Source of the DNA: Oceanihabitans gracilariae | Lineage (GTDB): Bacteria > Bacteroidota > Bacteroidia > Flavobacteriales > Flavobacteriaceae | Length of the DNA: 64,000 nucleotides | Assembly: GCF_042684485.1 (NCBI RefSeq) | Contig: NZ_JBHULM010000004.1 | Location: 124,001-188,000, forward strand | Reading direction: 5' to 3' | Program-made: the position numbers and the translations under genes | Notes under the pieces: generated by a model | The model's input: only the letters and a program-made list of their open reading frames with translations | Told to the model about the DNA's origin: nothing | The model's database searches: none | In this document: positions 24,557-33,072 of the stretch, one piece after another | How the letters are laid out: each line of letters begins with the position of its first letter | How positions within the stretch are numbered: position 1 is the first letter of the stretch

Positions 24557-27112
24557 ATGAAAAATTCTACCAAAATCTTCTTTGTTATGTTCTTGTTTGC
24601 CCTTACTACTTATGCGCAAGAATCTCAGCAAAAAGTAACTTCTTTTATTAAAGAAACTAGTGCTACTGTTTCTCTTAATACCAATACTAAAATCCCTGAT
24701 TTTATAAAATTTCCTGCTAATAATGCCTTAGCTGTAGACGGACTGACTTTAGAGGATAAAGCATTTTCTTTTCTAGAAAAGTATAAAGATCTATTTAATA
24801 TGCATGTTGTAAGTACCTCTTTTGAGGTAGAAGGATTACAAATAGATACCTATGGATTTAAACATCTTACCTTAAATCAAGTGTATAATGGTGTTGCAGT
24901 GTATGATGGTAAATTAAAATTTCATTTTAATAGAGATAATAAATTAACTGCAATTAACGGAAACTATATTCCTTTTATTAAACTGCCAGCTACACCAAGT
25001 ATTTCGGTCTCAAAAGCAAATAGTATAGCTACGCAAGTTGTAGCTAGCCAAAACATTAATGTTTCAGGAAAGCCTTTAAAAGTTAATAAAAGTACCTTGT
25101 ATGTTTTTCAAAAAGGATTAGTGCAAGGAGATTTTACATCTAAACACCTCGTGTATGAAGTTGAGGTACGTAACGATAAAGATGTTAGAGAATTTGTTTT
25201 TGTAGATGCACACACACAAGAAATTGTAGAACAGTTTACAGGTATTGCACATGCGCTTCATAGAATTGTGTATGAAAATGATACTAGTAATATTGTTTGG
25301 GAAGAAGGTGATGCCTTGCCAGGAACATTAACCAGTTGGCAAATAAACGAAGTAGAAACTTCTGCACAAGTATACCATATGTTTAATAATACTTTTGGCT
25401 TTGACTCTTATGATGGAGCAGGAGCACAAATGCGAACGGTTAATAATGATCCTAATGTTGCAAATGCTAGCTGGAACGGAAGCACTACAAATTATAGAGA
25501 TGGTACTGCTGCAGATGATGTTATTGCTCATGAATGGGGACACGCGTATACAGAGTATACTAGTGGTTTGGTTTATGCATGGCAACCAGGAGCAATTAAT
25601 GAGTCTTATTCTGATATTTGGGGAGAAACCGTTGATTTAATCAATAGTTATGAAGATGCAGGCGAAGATTTTTCTTTAAGAACTAGTTGTGGAAGTTCTG
25701 ATAGATGGCGAATGGGAGAAGACGCTACTTTTTTTAGTGCGCCAATTCGTGACCTTTGGGATCCTACTTGTAATGGTCATCCTGGAAAACTTACAGATAA
25801 CGAGTTTTATTGCAGTGATGGAGATTCTGGTGGTGTACACGTAAATTCTGGAATACCAAATCATGCCTATGCTTTATTGGTAGATGGAGGTACTTATAAT
25901 GGACAAACCATCAGCGGAATTGGCTTTACCAAAGCGGCTCATATTTTTTGGAGAGCACAAAGTACATACCTTACAGCTACAAGTGATTTTGCAGATTTAG
26001 CAGATGCTTTAGAAACTTCTTGTACCGATTTAATAGGAATGAACCTTGAAGGAATTACTACTACTAGTACTCCTGCAGGAGTTTCAGGTGAGATTATTAC
26101 AAACTCAGATTACAATGAGTTGGTAAAAGCGCTTTTAGCAGTAGAATTACGTATTTCTCCAGATCAATGTAATTTTGTAGCTATTTTAAATGAAACGCCA
26201 GTTTTATGTGAAGCAGCTAGTAATAATCCTGTGTTTTTAGAAGATTGGGAATCTGGTTTAGGAAATTGGATTGTTACTGAAACACCAAGCAATGCTAGTA
26301 CTTGGGAGTCTAGACCTTGGGCTATAGAAGCAAATCTGCCAGATGGTAGAGAAGGACAAGGAGTTTTTGGTACAGATCCTGTTAATGGAGATTGTATTAC
26401 CGATTTACAAAACGGAATCATTAGTTTAGAAAGTCCGTTAATTACATTACCAGATTTTACAGAAGGTGTTTTTGAAATGGCTTTTGATCATTATGTGGCA
26501 ACAGAGTCTCAATGGGATGGAGGTAACTTAAAGTACAGTGTTACCAATGGTCTTTTCTGGAATATAGTACCTAGCTCTGCGTTTACCTATAATGCTTATA
26601 ATAATACCTTAAACACGAGTGCAGATGGTAATGATAATCCTATGCAAGGAGAAGAAGCTTTTACAGGATCAGATGGTGGTGCTGTTACTGGTAGTTGGGG
26701 AAAAAGTGTTATTGATTTATCTGTCATTGGTCTAGGAGCCAATAGTACTGTAAAGTTTAAATGGGAAATTGGTACAGATGGCTGTAATGGTTTAGATGGT
26801 TGGTATTTAGATGATGTTGTAATTTATAACTGCTCAAGAGTTTTATCTGTTACTGCTTTTGAAACTTTAAATAGCAGCATAAAAGTATATCCTAATCCTT
26901 CAAACGGTTTGTTTACTATCTTAAAAACTGAAAATATAGATTTACAAACAGCGCGTATTCATGATATTAATGGAAGGTTTATTAAGCAAATGGATTTAAA
27001 AACAATGCAAGCAAAAAAACAGTTAGATATTACTAGTTTTGCTTCAGGTATTTATTTTATGACGATTACTTCAGCTGAGAGTAAAACCGTTATAAAACTT
27101 ATTAAAGAGTAA
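24557..27112 (+). CDS. Secreted M4 (thermolysin-like) metalloprotease with T9SS sorting tail
   Basis: An 851-residue secreted zinc protease. Domain order: signal peptide (MKNSTKIFFVMFLFALTTYAQ); FTP/PepSY propeptide (about 35-230); M4 catalytic domain with HEWGH at 325-329 and third ligand E349 in GAINESYSDIWGE, exactly 24 residues after the first His as in thermolysin; active-site region GGVHVNSGIPNHAYAL; then a beta-sandwich module (about 560-780) and a C-terminal type IX sorting domain (IKVYPNPSNGLFTI ... ASGIYFMTI). It is probably exported by Sec, moved out by T9SS and self-processed, degrading external protein for nutrition. Confidence 0.95.
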   Translation: MKNSTKIFFVMFLFALTTYAQESQQKVTSFIKETSATVSLNTNTKIPDFIKFPANNALAVDGLTLEDKAFSFLEKYKDLFNMHVVSTSFEVEGLQIDTYGFKHLTLNQVYNGVAVYDGKLKFHFNRDNKLTAINGNYIPFIKLPATPSISVSKANSIATQVVASQNINVSGKPLKVNKSTLYVFQKGLVQGDFTSKHLVYEVEVRNDKDVREFVFVDAHTQEIVEQFTGIAHALHRIVYENDTSNIVWEEGDALPGTLTSWQINEVETSAQVYHMFNNTFGFDSYDGAGAQMRTVNNDPNVANASWNGSTTNYRDGTAADDVIAHEWGHAYTEYTSGLVYAWQPGAINESYSDIWGETVDLINSYEDAGEDFSLRTSCGSSDRWRMGEDATFFSAPIRDLWDPTCNGHPGKLTDNEFYCSDGDSGGVHVNSGIPNHAYALLVDGGTYNGQTISGIGFTKAAHIFWRAQSTYLTATSDFADLADALETSCTDLIGMNLEGITTTSTPAGVSGEIITNSDYNELVKALLAVELRISPDQCNFVAILNETPVLCEAASNNPVFLEDWESGLGNWIVTETPSNASTWESRPWAIEANLPDGREGQGVFGTDPVNGDCITDLQNGIISLESPLITLPDFTEGVFEMAFDHYVATESQWDGGNLKYSVTNGLFWNIVPSSAFTYNAYNNTLNTSADGNDNPMQGEEAFTGSDGGAVTGSWGKSVIDLSVIGLGANSTVKFKWEIGTDGCNGLDGWYLDDVVIYNCSRVLSVTAFETLNSSIKVYPNPSNGLFTILKTENIDLQTARIHDINGRFIKQMDLKTMQAKKQLDITSFASGIYFMTITSAESKTVIKLIKE

Positions 27113-27132
27113 GTATAAATAAAATAAGATAT

Positions 27133-27162
27133 AAAAGCACAACAGAAACTAGTTGTGCTTTT
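27133..27162 (+). terminator. Rho-independent terminator after the M4 protease gene
   Basis: AAAAGCACAAC (27133-27143) pairs with GTTGTGCTTTT (27152-27162). It is followed by a short T-rich stretch before the LysR gene. Confidence 0.85.
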
Positions 27163-27185
27163 ATGTTTTATAGATTCTATAGATA

Positions 27186-28070
27186 ATGAAAACCAAGTTA
27201 CAGATATTTAAAGTTGTTGCTAAGCATTTAAGTTTTACTAAAGCTGCTGAGCAATTGTTTATTTCGCAACCAGCAATATCTAAATCTATAAAAAAATTAG
27301 AAGAAGAATATAAAACAACCTTCTTTACAAGAAAACGAAACTCTATAGAACTTACTCAAGAAGGAAAGGCTTTTCTATTATATACCAACAGAATACTAGC
27401 GGTCTTTTCTGAAATGGATGAACAGTTTTTACATAAAAAAGATGTTTTTCCAGAAGTAATTAACTTGGGTGTTAGTACCACATTATCTAATTATATTATA
27501 CCTAAAATTATTGCAAAATTTAGAGAGCAATATCCAAAAATAAAATTCAATATTATTAGTGATAATTCTGAGCATATTGAAGATTTTATATTAAATGAAG
27601 AGCTTGATTTTGGTATAACAGAAGGTAGTGTATCTAATCCTAAATTACATTTTGATAAATTTATAAAAGATGAAATTGTATTGGTAACCAACGTGCATAA
27701 CCAGCTTTTTAAAAAAGGAAGTATAGATATACAAACACTACAAGAAATACCAATAATAGAACGTGAAAAAGGCTCTGGTACCAAGGAGATTATAGACAGG
27801 TTTTTGTTAAAAAATAATATTAAAGCATTAAATAGCGTAGTTTCTTTAAATAGTACAGAAGCTATTAAAAACTATCTGTACCACTCAGACCATTATGCTT
27901 TATTGTCTATTCATGCTATACAGAATGATTTAATTAATAATAAATTAAAGATTATTGATATTAAAGATTTAAGTATAGAAAGATGGTTTTACTTTATAAA
28001 AAGAACGGGTTACCAATCTAAAACTATAGATTATTTAGAAAAATTCATTCGCACTAGTTATAACTTATAG
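27186..28070 (+). CDS. LysR family transcriptional regulator
   Basis: A 294-residue LysR regulator. The N-terminal winged helix-turn-helix is FKVVAKHLSFTKAAEQLFISQPAISKSIKKLEEEY, followed by FFTRKRNSIELTQEGKAFL. The C-terminal periplasmic-binding-like effector domain starts near residue 90 (VINLGVSTTLSNYIIPKIIAKF). It is followed in the same direction by a YeiH-type transporter after a 75-nt gap that carries its own promoter, a common LysR/YeiH pairing. It probably controls that transporter in response to a sulfur-related signal, but the effector is unknown. Confidence 0.93.
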   Translation: MKTKLQIFKVVAKHLSFTKAAEQLFISQPAISKSIKKLEEEYKTTFFTRKRNSIELTQEGKAFLLYTNRILAVFSEMDEQFLHKKDVFPEVINLGVSTTLSNYIIPKIIAKFREQYPKIKFNIISDNSEHIEDFILNEELDFGITEGSVSNPKLHFDKFIKDEIVLVTNVHNQLFKKGSIDIQTLQEIPIIEREKGSGTKEIIDRFLLKNNIKALNSVVSLNSTEAIKNYLYHSDHYALLSIHAIQNDLINNKLKIIDIKDLSIERWFYFIKRTGYQSKTIDYLEKFIRTSYNL

Positions 28071-28092
28071 TTATTACAGATAACAAATTGGT

Positions 28093-28125
28093 TTGCTTAA
28101 AGGTTATTTCTTAAGATTACTTTTG
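28093..28125 (+). promoter_or_regulatory. Promoter of the YeiH-like gene
   Basis: TTG (28093-28095), a 22-nt spacer and TACTTTTG (28118-28125) match the Flavobacteriaceae TTG-N17-23-TAnnTTTG consensus. It lies 20 nt before the ATG. The LysR protein may bind nearby. Confidence 0.65.
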
Positions 28126-28145
28126 TATTCATAATAATACATGAT

Positions 28146-29066
28146 ATGAAAGCCCTTTTTTCAAAAATCACTTACTTCTTTATAATTGCTATTGCGCTTT
28201 TAGGTGTAATAAATAGTCCAACAGCATTGGTGTTGGGTTTTGTATTTACATTACTTTTTAAGAATCCTTATGTAGCTTATAGTCAGAAAGCGTTTCAGTT
28301 ATTCTTAAAAATATCGGTTGTTGGTTTGGGTTTTGGTATGTACATAAATGAAACCATTGAAACCAGTAAAGATGGTTTGGTGCTAACCATGCTTTCTATT
28401 TTTTTAACGCTAACTTTAGGCTATTTTTTAGCAAGAATTTTAAAATTAGATTTAAAGTTAGGACATCTTATTACTTCGGGAACAGCTATTTGTGGTGGTA
28501 GTGCTATAGCAGCAATATCACCAGTAATTAAAGCAAAAAGTAAAACTATAAGTATTGCCTTAGGTATTGTGTTTTTATTAAATGCTATTGCTTTGTTTGT
28601 TTTTCCTACAGTGGGTCATTTGTTACATTTAACACAACAACAATTTGGTTTGTGGTGTGCTATTGCAATACATGATACAAGTTCTGTAGTAGGAGCAGCT
28701 TTAGGTTATGGAGACGAGGCTTTAAGAATTGCAACTACAGTTAAGCTTTCTAGAACTTTATGGATTATACCTTTGTCTATTTTTTCAATGTTTTTATTTA
28801 AAACAAAAGGTGAAAAAATAAAGATTCCTTATTTTATTATTTTGTTTATAATAGCCATTATTATAAATAGTTATGCTGTGTTTCCTGTTTCGGTTACAAG
28901 TCTTATTGTGCTTTTAGCTAAACGTTTATTAGTACTTACGCTATTTCTTGTTGGTTCTAGCATATCTGTAAAAGATATAAAAGCCTCAGGAGCTAAACCT
29001 TTTTTGTTTGCTGTAATATTATGGGTGTTTATTTCTGTATTTACTTTGCTTTATATTTTATGCTAA
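28146..29066 (+). CDS. YeiH/UPF0324 family putative sulfate or anion exporter
   Basis: A 306-residue inner-membrane protein with about ten hydrophobic segments. The UPF0324 signature GTAICGGSAIAAISPVIKAK is near residues 115-135, and the second conserved region AIHDTSSVVGAALGYG follows at about 175-195, then VKLSRTLWIIPLS. The family has been proposed to export sulfate or related anions; direct evidence is limited. Control by the adjacent LysR gene is likely. It is followed by a 14-bp tandem repeat and a terminator. Confidence 0.92.
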   Translation: MKALFSKITYFFIIAIALLGVINSPTALVLGFVFTLLFKNPYVAYSQKAFQLFLKISVVGLGFGMYINETIETSKDGLVLTMLSIFLTLTLGYFLARILKLDLKLGHLITSGTAICGGSAIAAISPVIKAKSKTISIALGIVFLLNAIALFVFPTVGHLLHLTQQQFGLWCAIAIHDTSSVVGAALGYGDEALRIATTVKLSRTLWIIPLSIFSMFLFKTKGEKIKIPYFIILFIIAIIINSYAVFPVSVTSLIVLLAKRLLVLTLFLVGSSISVKDIKASGAKPFLFAVILWVFISVFTLLYILC

Positions 29067-29072
29067 ATAGTG

Positions 29073-29127
29073 GTTAAAGCAAAAGGGTTAAAGCAAAAGG
29101 GTTAAAGCAAAAGGGTTATAACAAAAA
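29073..29127 (+). repeat. 14-bp tandem repeat (about 3.9 copies)
   Basis: The unit GGTTAAAGCAAAAG is repeated exactly three times (29073-29086, 29087-29100, 29101-29114), with a decayed fourth copy to 29127. The unit is itself two 7-mers (GGTTAAA, GCAAAAG). It lies between the YeiH stop and the terminator hairpin. Confidence 0.95.
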
Positions 29128-29154
29128 AACGCAACCAAATTGGTTGCGTTTTTG
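29125..29154. terminator. Bidirectional terminator between YeiH-like gene and csp
   Basis: CGCAACC (29131-29137) and GGTTGCG (29143-29149) form the stem, with A tract before and T tract after. It serves the convergent YeiH-like and cold-shock genes. Confidence 0.92.
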
Positions 29155-29177
29155 TCCTAAAAAGATAAGCGTATATA

Positions 29178-29369
29178 TTAGATAACTTTTACGTTTATTG
29201 CGTTTAATCCTTTTTTACCTTCTGTTAATTCGAACTCAACTTCATCGCCTTCACGAATTTCATCGATTAATCCCGAAATGTGTACAAAATGTTCTTTGTT
29301 TGAACCTTCTTCTGTGATAAAACCAAATCCTTTGGTATCGTTGAAGAACTTAACTGTTCCTTTACTCAT
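29178..29369 (-). CDS. Cold-shock family RNA-binding protein
   Basis: A 63-residue single cold-shock domain. It opens MSKGTVKFFNDTKGFGFI, containing RNP1 (KGFGFI), followed by HFVHISGL as RNP2, where the usual DVFVH is varied. The rest forms the OB-fold. Such proteins bind single-stranded RNA and DNA and melt mRNA structure. It is a single gene with its own TATATTTG box (29413-29406) and a leader of roughly 30 nt. Whether it is cold-induced cannot be judged here. Confidence 0.95.
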   Translation of the reverse strand: MSKGTVKFFNDTKGFGFITEEGSNKEHFVHISGLIDEIREGDEVEFELTEGKKGLNAINVKVI

Positions 29370-29405
29370 TGTTAAAATATTAAATATTAATTATTTATGT
29401 TAGGA

Positions 29406-29413
29406 CAAATATA
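29406..29413 (-). promoter_or_regulatory. Putative -7 box of the cold-shock gene
   Basis: On the minus strand TATATTTG, an exact TAnnTTTG match, lies 36 nt before the ATG at 29369. Confidence 0.55.
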
Positions 29414-29450
29414 GTGCCAATTAATTGAATAAGTTGTATTTATTTGAGTT

Positions 29451-29747
29451 TTATCTTAAAATTAGTTTTTTAATAACCTCTTTTCCTAGGCTTTCATTAA
29501 GCATTTTAATGATTTTTTCTTTACCATAGCTTAGTTCTTCTCTTAAAACGCTAGAACTTAATTGTATATATAAAGTTTCTCTGTCTAATTGTACTGCTGT
29601 TGTATAGTTGTTTACTCCGTTTCCCATTAATTTAGCCCAAGCATCTTCTACATTAACCTTGTCTAAGCCACGTTCTAATTTGTTGGTTTCTACAAATTCT
29701 TTTAAAGCATCAGAAATGCTTAAATTTTCATTATTACGTTTTGCCAT
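29451..29747 (-). CDS. DUF721 (DciA-like) protein
   Basis: A 98-residue DUF721 protein. NVEDAWAKLMGNGVNNYTTAVQLDRETLYIQLSSSVLREELSYGKEKIIKMLNE has the conserved W and the KH-like alpha-beta core. The family includes DciA, a loader or partner of the replicative helicase DnaB in bacteria lacking DnaC. It lies downstream of recF in the same direction, which fits a replication/repair role. A 13-nt hairpin element (29756-29768) sits 8 nt before its ATG, the same element found before ribH. Confidence 0.85.
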   Translation of the reverse strand: MAKRNNENLSISDALKEFVETNKLERGLDKVNVEDAWAKLMGNGVNNYTTAVQLDRETLYIQLSSSVLREELSYGKEKIIKMLNESLGKEVIKKLILR

Positions 29748-29755
29748 GTTTCGTA

Positions 29756-29768
29756 TTCCGCGAAAGCG
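29756..29768 (-). promoter_or_regulatory. Start-proximal hairpin element (copy 1)
   Basis: Read on the minus strand, CGCTTTCGCGGAA ends 8 nt before the DUF721 ATG. CGC/GCG flank a TTTC loop, so the leader may fold over the initiation region. The identical 13-mer occurs before ribH (32273-32285) in the same relative position. Confidence 0.6.
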
Positions 29769-29790
29769 AAAATCTCTTTTTAATTATTTT

Positions 29791-30237
29791 TTATTTTAAT
29801 CCTTCTAAGTCTAAAGGTTGATAGCGTTTGTATAAATATACGTCCTTATTTTGGTTTATTATTTTAAGTTGCTCTTTAGTTGCTAACAAAATACTTTCTT
29901 TCCAGGTATTAAATGCGGTTGTGTAGTATATGTTTAGCGTGTCATTTTCTATCGCTAATTTAATCGTTTCGGTGTCTTTAGAGGTTTCAAAAGTACCAGA
30001 AAAATTAGGTTTTAACTTTGTTCTAAAACCAGTAAGGCTATCCTTTATTTCAAAATAATCAATAGTGTCATTGTAGTTATAGTCTTTTTTGTTTCCGTCA
30101 TGAAGGGTTACTTCATCAATTTCCCAATACCCATTTATATGTGTTATAAACGTTTCAGGATTTGGAGAACAGCTAAAGACAAAAAGGCTTAATAGCGCAA
30201 CAGATAAGTTTAGCTTTTTAAAAGGAAAAAAGCGCAT
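29791..30237 (-). CDS. Small lipoprotein downstream of recF
   Basis: From the ATG at 30237 this is a 148-residue lipoprotein: MRFFPFKKLNLSVALLSLFVFSC has a basic start, a hydrophobic core and a lipobox Cys. The mature part begins with FITHINGYWEIDEVTL, resembling small lipocalin-like envelope proteins of this phylum. An earlier ATG at 30288 overlaps the recF stop as ATGA and would add 17 residues before the signal. That overlap hints at coupling, so the start is not settled. The function is unknown. It lies between recF and the DciA-like gene. Confidence 0.75.
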   Translation of the reverse strand: MRFFPFKKLNLSVALLSLFVFSCSPNPETFITHINGYWEIDEVTLHDGNKKDYNYNDTIDYFEIKDSLTGFRTKLKPNFSGTFETSKDTETIKLAIENDTLNIYYTTAFNTWKESILLATKEQLKIINQNKDVYLYKRYQPLDLEGLK

Positions 30238-30284
30238 TAAGGATTTGTTTTGTTTCTTGTTATAAGAGGTGTTGTTTGTAAAAA

Positions 30285-31364
30285 TCATAGCTTAAAAATT
30301 TCAAAAGATTGGTGTACTTGTTTTACAGCATTTTCTGTACGTTCTGCATGTGTATCACTAATAAATAGTTGCCCAAAGTTTTCATCATCTACCAACTTAA
30401 TAATCTGTGCAACACGTTGTTCATCTAGCTTATCAAAAATATCATCTAAAAGTAAAATAGGGTTTACACCACTTTGTTTTTTTATAAAATCAAACTGTGC
30501 TAATTTTAAGGCTATTAAAAAAGATTTTTGCTGTCCTTGGCTTCCAAACTTTTTAATAGGATGCTCTTCAATATTAAAAATTAAATCGTCTTTATGAATT
30601 CCTGTGCTCGTGTATTGTAAAGCCTTATCTTTATTAATGGCTTGCATTAAAAGGGTGTTGAGGTCTGCTTGAAATAAATCACTTTTATAAACTAAATTTA
30701 CAGCTTCATTATTGTTACTAATGGCTTCATAACGCGATTTAAAAATAGGAATAAACTCTTGTAAAAAAGCGTCTCTAGATTTAAAAATTCGCGTTCCGTA
30801 TTCGGTTAATTGGTTGTTGTAAATTTCAAGAGTATCTTTATTAAAAGTATTGTTAAGCGCAAAATACTTTAATAGCGAGTTACGTTGCGCTAAAATTTTA
30901 TTGTATTTAATTAAATCGTCTAAATAGGTTTTATTGCTTTGCGAGATCACACTATCAATAAATTTACGTCTAGTGTCGCTTCCTTCGGTAATTAAATCTC
31001 TATCTGCTGGCGAAATAATTACCAAAGGTAAAAAGCCAATATGCTCGCTAAATTTTTCGTAAGCCTTATTATTTCGTTTAATAACCTTTTTTTGACCTCT
31101 TTTTAAGCTAATAGCAATTTTTTCGGTGTTATTTTCCTTTTCATAATCGCCATTAATTACAAAAAATTCTTCGTTGTGCTTTATATTTTGAGAAGCCACA
31201 GGATTAAAGTAGCTTTTACCAAAAGATAGATGATAAATAGCATCAAGCACATTGGTTTTTCCTATACCATTATTACCAACAATACAATTAATCTTTTCAT
31301 TAAAAGTGAAAGAAATGCTGTCAAAATTCTTGTAATTGAGTAAAGAAAGTGATTTTAAAATCAT
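30285..31364 (-). CDS. recF: DNA replication/repair protein RecF
   Basis: RecF is an SMC-like ATPase that helps load RecA at gapped DNA. From the ATG at 31364 the protein is 359 residues. MILKSLSLLNYKNFDS opens the head domain, and Walker A is GNNGIGKT at 30-37. The ABC-type signature is FGSQGQQKSFLIALKLAQF and Walker B is ILLLDDIFDKLDE. The longer frame to 31436 lacks family-like residues. It is followed by a lipoprotein and a DciA-like gene. RecF near a helicase-loader homologue fits a replication neighbourhood, although dnaA and dnaN are not visible. Confidence 0.95.
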   Translation of the reverse strand: MILKSLSLLNYKNFDSISFTFNEKINCIVGNNGIGKTNVLDAIYHLSFGKSYFNPVASQNIKHNEEFFVINGDYEKENNTEKIAISLKRGQKKVIKRNNKAYEKFSEHIGFLPLVIISPADRDLITEGSDTRRKFIDSVISQSNKTYLDDLIKYNKILAQRNSLLKYFALNNTFNKDTLEIYNNQLTEYGTRIFKSRDAFLQEFIPIFKSRYEAISNNNEAVNLVYKSDLFQADLNTLLMQAINKDKALQYTSTGIHKDDLIFNIEEHPIKKFGSQGQQKSFLIALKLAQFDFIKKQSGVNPILLLDDIFDKLDEQRVAQIIKLVDDENFGQLFISDTHAERTENAVKQVHQSFEIFKL

Positions 31365-31467
31365 AAAAAAGTGAGATAAACGTAATTCTAGAAGTTGTTT
31401 TCTTAAATTGTCTTGCAAAATATTGAAAAATAACAAATAAATAATCCTTATTTCTGAAGAAAAATTT

Positions 31468-31475
31468 TATTTTTG
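31468..31475 (+). promoter_or_regulatory. Putative -7 box of the TPR membrane gene
   Basis: TATTTTTG matches TAnnTTTG and ends 21 nt before the ATG at 31497. It contains the TTG that would otherwise be read as an alternative start at 31473, arguing for the ATG. Confidence 0.55.
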
Positions 31476-31496
31476 CCACGCAATAATCAAGAATAT

Positions 31497-32267
31497 ATGG
31501 CAACGTACAAAAAAAGAGGATATAAACCGAAAACGAAAGAAGAAGTAGAGCATGTTGAAGATGAAAACTCAACAACTGCAGAAGTTTTTAATACATTAGA
31601 CGAAACAGCTTCCAAAACAGAAGACTGGGTTGTTAAGAACCAAAAATACATTTTTGTAATTATTGGAGTAGTAGCTGTTGGTGTTTTAGGATATTTAGGA
31701 TACAAAGAATTTGTAGCTAAACCAGCACAAACAGAAGCAATGAACGATATGTTTCAAGCGCAAAAGTACTACAACGAAGCGGTAACAGGAACAGATAAAG
31801 ATTCTTTATTTAATCTAGCATTAAATGGAGGAGAAGGTAAGTATGGTATGTTAGATATTATATCTGAACACAGCGGAACTGAAGCTGCCAACCTTGCAAA
31901 CTATTATACAGGAATGGCTTACTTAAACATGAAAGATTACAAAAATGCAGTTTCGTATTTAAGTGATTATACAGGTGAAGATGAAGCTACAGGACCAATA
32001 GCTAAAGGTGCTATAGGTGATGCTTTTGTACAATTAAACCAAAAAGAAGATGCTTTAGGTTATTATGTGCAAGCAGCAGAAATGCGTAAAAATGAATTAA
32101 CTACACCAATGTACTTATACAAAGCAGGAATTATAGCTTTAGATTTAGGTAAAGCAGGTGAAGCGTTAAAATATTTTACTACAATTAAAGAAGAATACCC
32201 TTCTGCAACAGAAGCTACAAATATTGATGTATTTATAGGAAAAGCAGAAGTACTGGCTAATAAATAA
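31497..32267 (+). CDS. Membrane-anchored tetratricopeptide protein (YfgM-like)
   Basis: A 256-residue protein. A charged cytoplasmic N-terminus (MATYKKRGYKPKTKEEVEHVED) leads to one membrane span (YIFVIIGVVAVGVLGYLGY, about 52-70). A periplasmic TPR-like region follows, with NLANYYTGMAYLNMKDYKNAVSYL and LYKAGIIALDLGKAGEALKYF. The architecture resembles YfgM, an ancillary partner of the Sec translocon and periplasmic chaperones. It is common next to ribH in flavobacteria. The start is set by the -7 box that overlaps the upstream TTG. The specific role is inferred from architecture. Confidence 0.82.
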   Translation: MATYKKRGYKPKTKEEVEHVEDENSTTAEVFNTLDETASKTEDWVVKNQKYIFVIIGVVAVGVLGYLGYKEFVAKPAQTEAMNDMFQAQKYYNEAVTGTDKDSLFNLALNGGEGKYGMLDIISEHSGTEAANLANYYTGMAYLNMKDYKNAVSYLSDYTGEDEATGPIAKGAIGDAFVQLNQKEDALGYYVQAAEMRKNELTTPMYLYKAGIIALDLGKAGEALKYFTTIKEEYPSATEATNIDVFIGKAEVLANK

Positions 32268-32272
32268 ATTAC

Positions 32273-32285
32273 CGCTTTCGCGGAA
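32273..32285 (+). promoter_or_regulatory. Start-proximal hairpin element (copy 2, before ribH)
   Basis: CGCTTTCGCGGAA ends 6 nt before the ribH ATG. With the preceding C it forms a perfect 4-bp CCGC/GCGG stem with a TTTC loop. The same 13-mer precedes the DUF721 gene in the same orientation relative to translation. Confidence 0.6.
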
Positions 32286-32291
32286 AGAAAT

Positions 32292-32774
32292 ATGGCAACA
32301 GTAAATAAAAATTTATCACATTACGATAAAGACACAATCCCAAACGCGAAAAACTTTCGGTTTGGGATTGTTGTTTCTGAATGGAACGATAATATTACCG
32401 AAGGCTTATTTAAAGGCGCTTTTGATACACTTATTGAAAATGGTGTAGAAGAAGACAACATTCTACGTTGGAATGTTCCTGGTAGTTACGAACTTATTTT
32501 TGGAAGCAAAAAAATGCAGCAATACAAAGTAGATGCTGTAATTGCAATAGGTAGTGTTATTCAAGGAGAAACCAAACATTTTGACTTTGTTTGCGAAGCA
32601 GTTTCACAAGGAATTAAGGATTTAAATGTTTTACATGATGTTCCTGTTATTTTTTGTGTGCTTACAGATATGAATATGCAACAAGGTATTGAGCGTTCTG
32701 GAGGTATTCATGGTAATAAAGGAACCGAAGCAGCTGTTGCTGCAATTAAAATGGCACACTTAAATACGCTTTAA
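32292..32774 (+). CDS. ribH: 6,7-dimethyl-8-ribityllumazine synthase
   Basis: RibH condenses the 4-carbon butanone phosphate with the pyrimidine precursor to form lumazine, the penultimate step to riboflavin. The 160-residue protein has the phosphate and substrate sites FGIVVSEWNDNIT, VPGSYELIFGSKK, AIGSVIQGETKHFDFVCEAV with the catalytic His, and GVLT-like FCVLTDMNMQQGIERSGG. It follows the TPR gene after 24 nt and may be co-transcribed with it. I see no FMN riboswitch in front. A hairpin element overlaps the ribosome-entry region. Confidence 0.96.
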   Translation: MATVNKNLSHYDKDTIPNAKNFRFGIVVSEWNDNITEGLFKGAFDTLIENGVEEDNILRWNVPGSYELIFGSKKMQQYKVDAVIAIGSVIQGETKHFDFVCEAVSQGIKDLNVLHDVPVIFCVLTDMNMQQGIERSGGIHGNKGTEAAVAAIKMAHLNTL

Positions 32775-33072
32775 TTTTTTGTAAGCTAGACTCTTCAGGA
32801 ATATCTAGTTACTTTCAAGTAGTACAACCTTACGTTTTTACGTAGGTGTAAGCGTTTTTTGTTTCTAATAAACAATCTACAGTATCCTTTTAGTTCAAAT
32901 TTGTACTAAGAGGATATTTTTTTTACCCAAACTTAATTGGTAAGACTTTATAACAAAGGTTTTAGTCTTTAGGCTTTACAAGCAAAATGTTAACAATTTT
33001 TAGCACTTAAAAGCCTGTATTTCCTCGTAAATTAAGTAAATTTGAGGGTAACACACACTTTTAATATTTACA
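32775..33072 (+). other. 298-bp intergenic region after ribH
   Basis: No gene is apparent. It contains imperfect hairpins, including one around the CCTTACG/CGTAGG pair near 32830-32850. A promoter -7 box TAAATTTG at 33037-33044 serves the genes downstream. I see no further structure I can interpret. Confidence 0.4.
33037..33044 (+). promoter_or_regulatory. Putative -7 box of the small-protein/mutL/rhomboid cluster
   Basis: TAAATTTG is an exact TAnnTTTG match 28 nt before the GTG start at 33073. No clear -33 TTG is present. Confidence 0.5.

Noticed and set aside
29073..29127. CRISPR array
   Set aside because: The 14-bp units are directly adjacent with no spacers, and no cas genes are present; it is a simple tandem repeat.
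32775..33072. A riboswitch or small RNA after ribH
   Set aside because: I see no FMN-element landmarks. The region follows ribH instead of preceding it, and the hairpins are imperfect.
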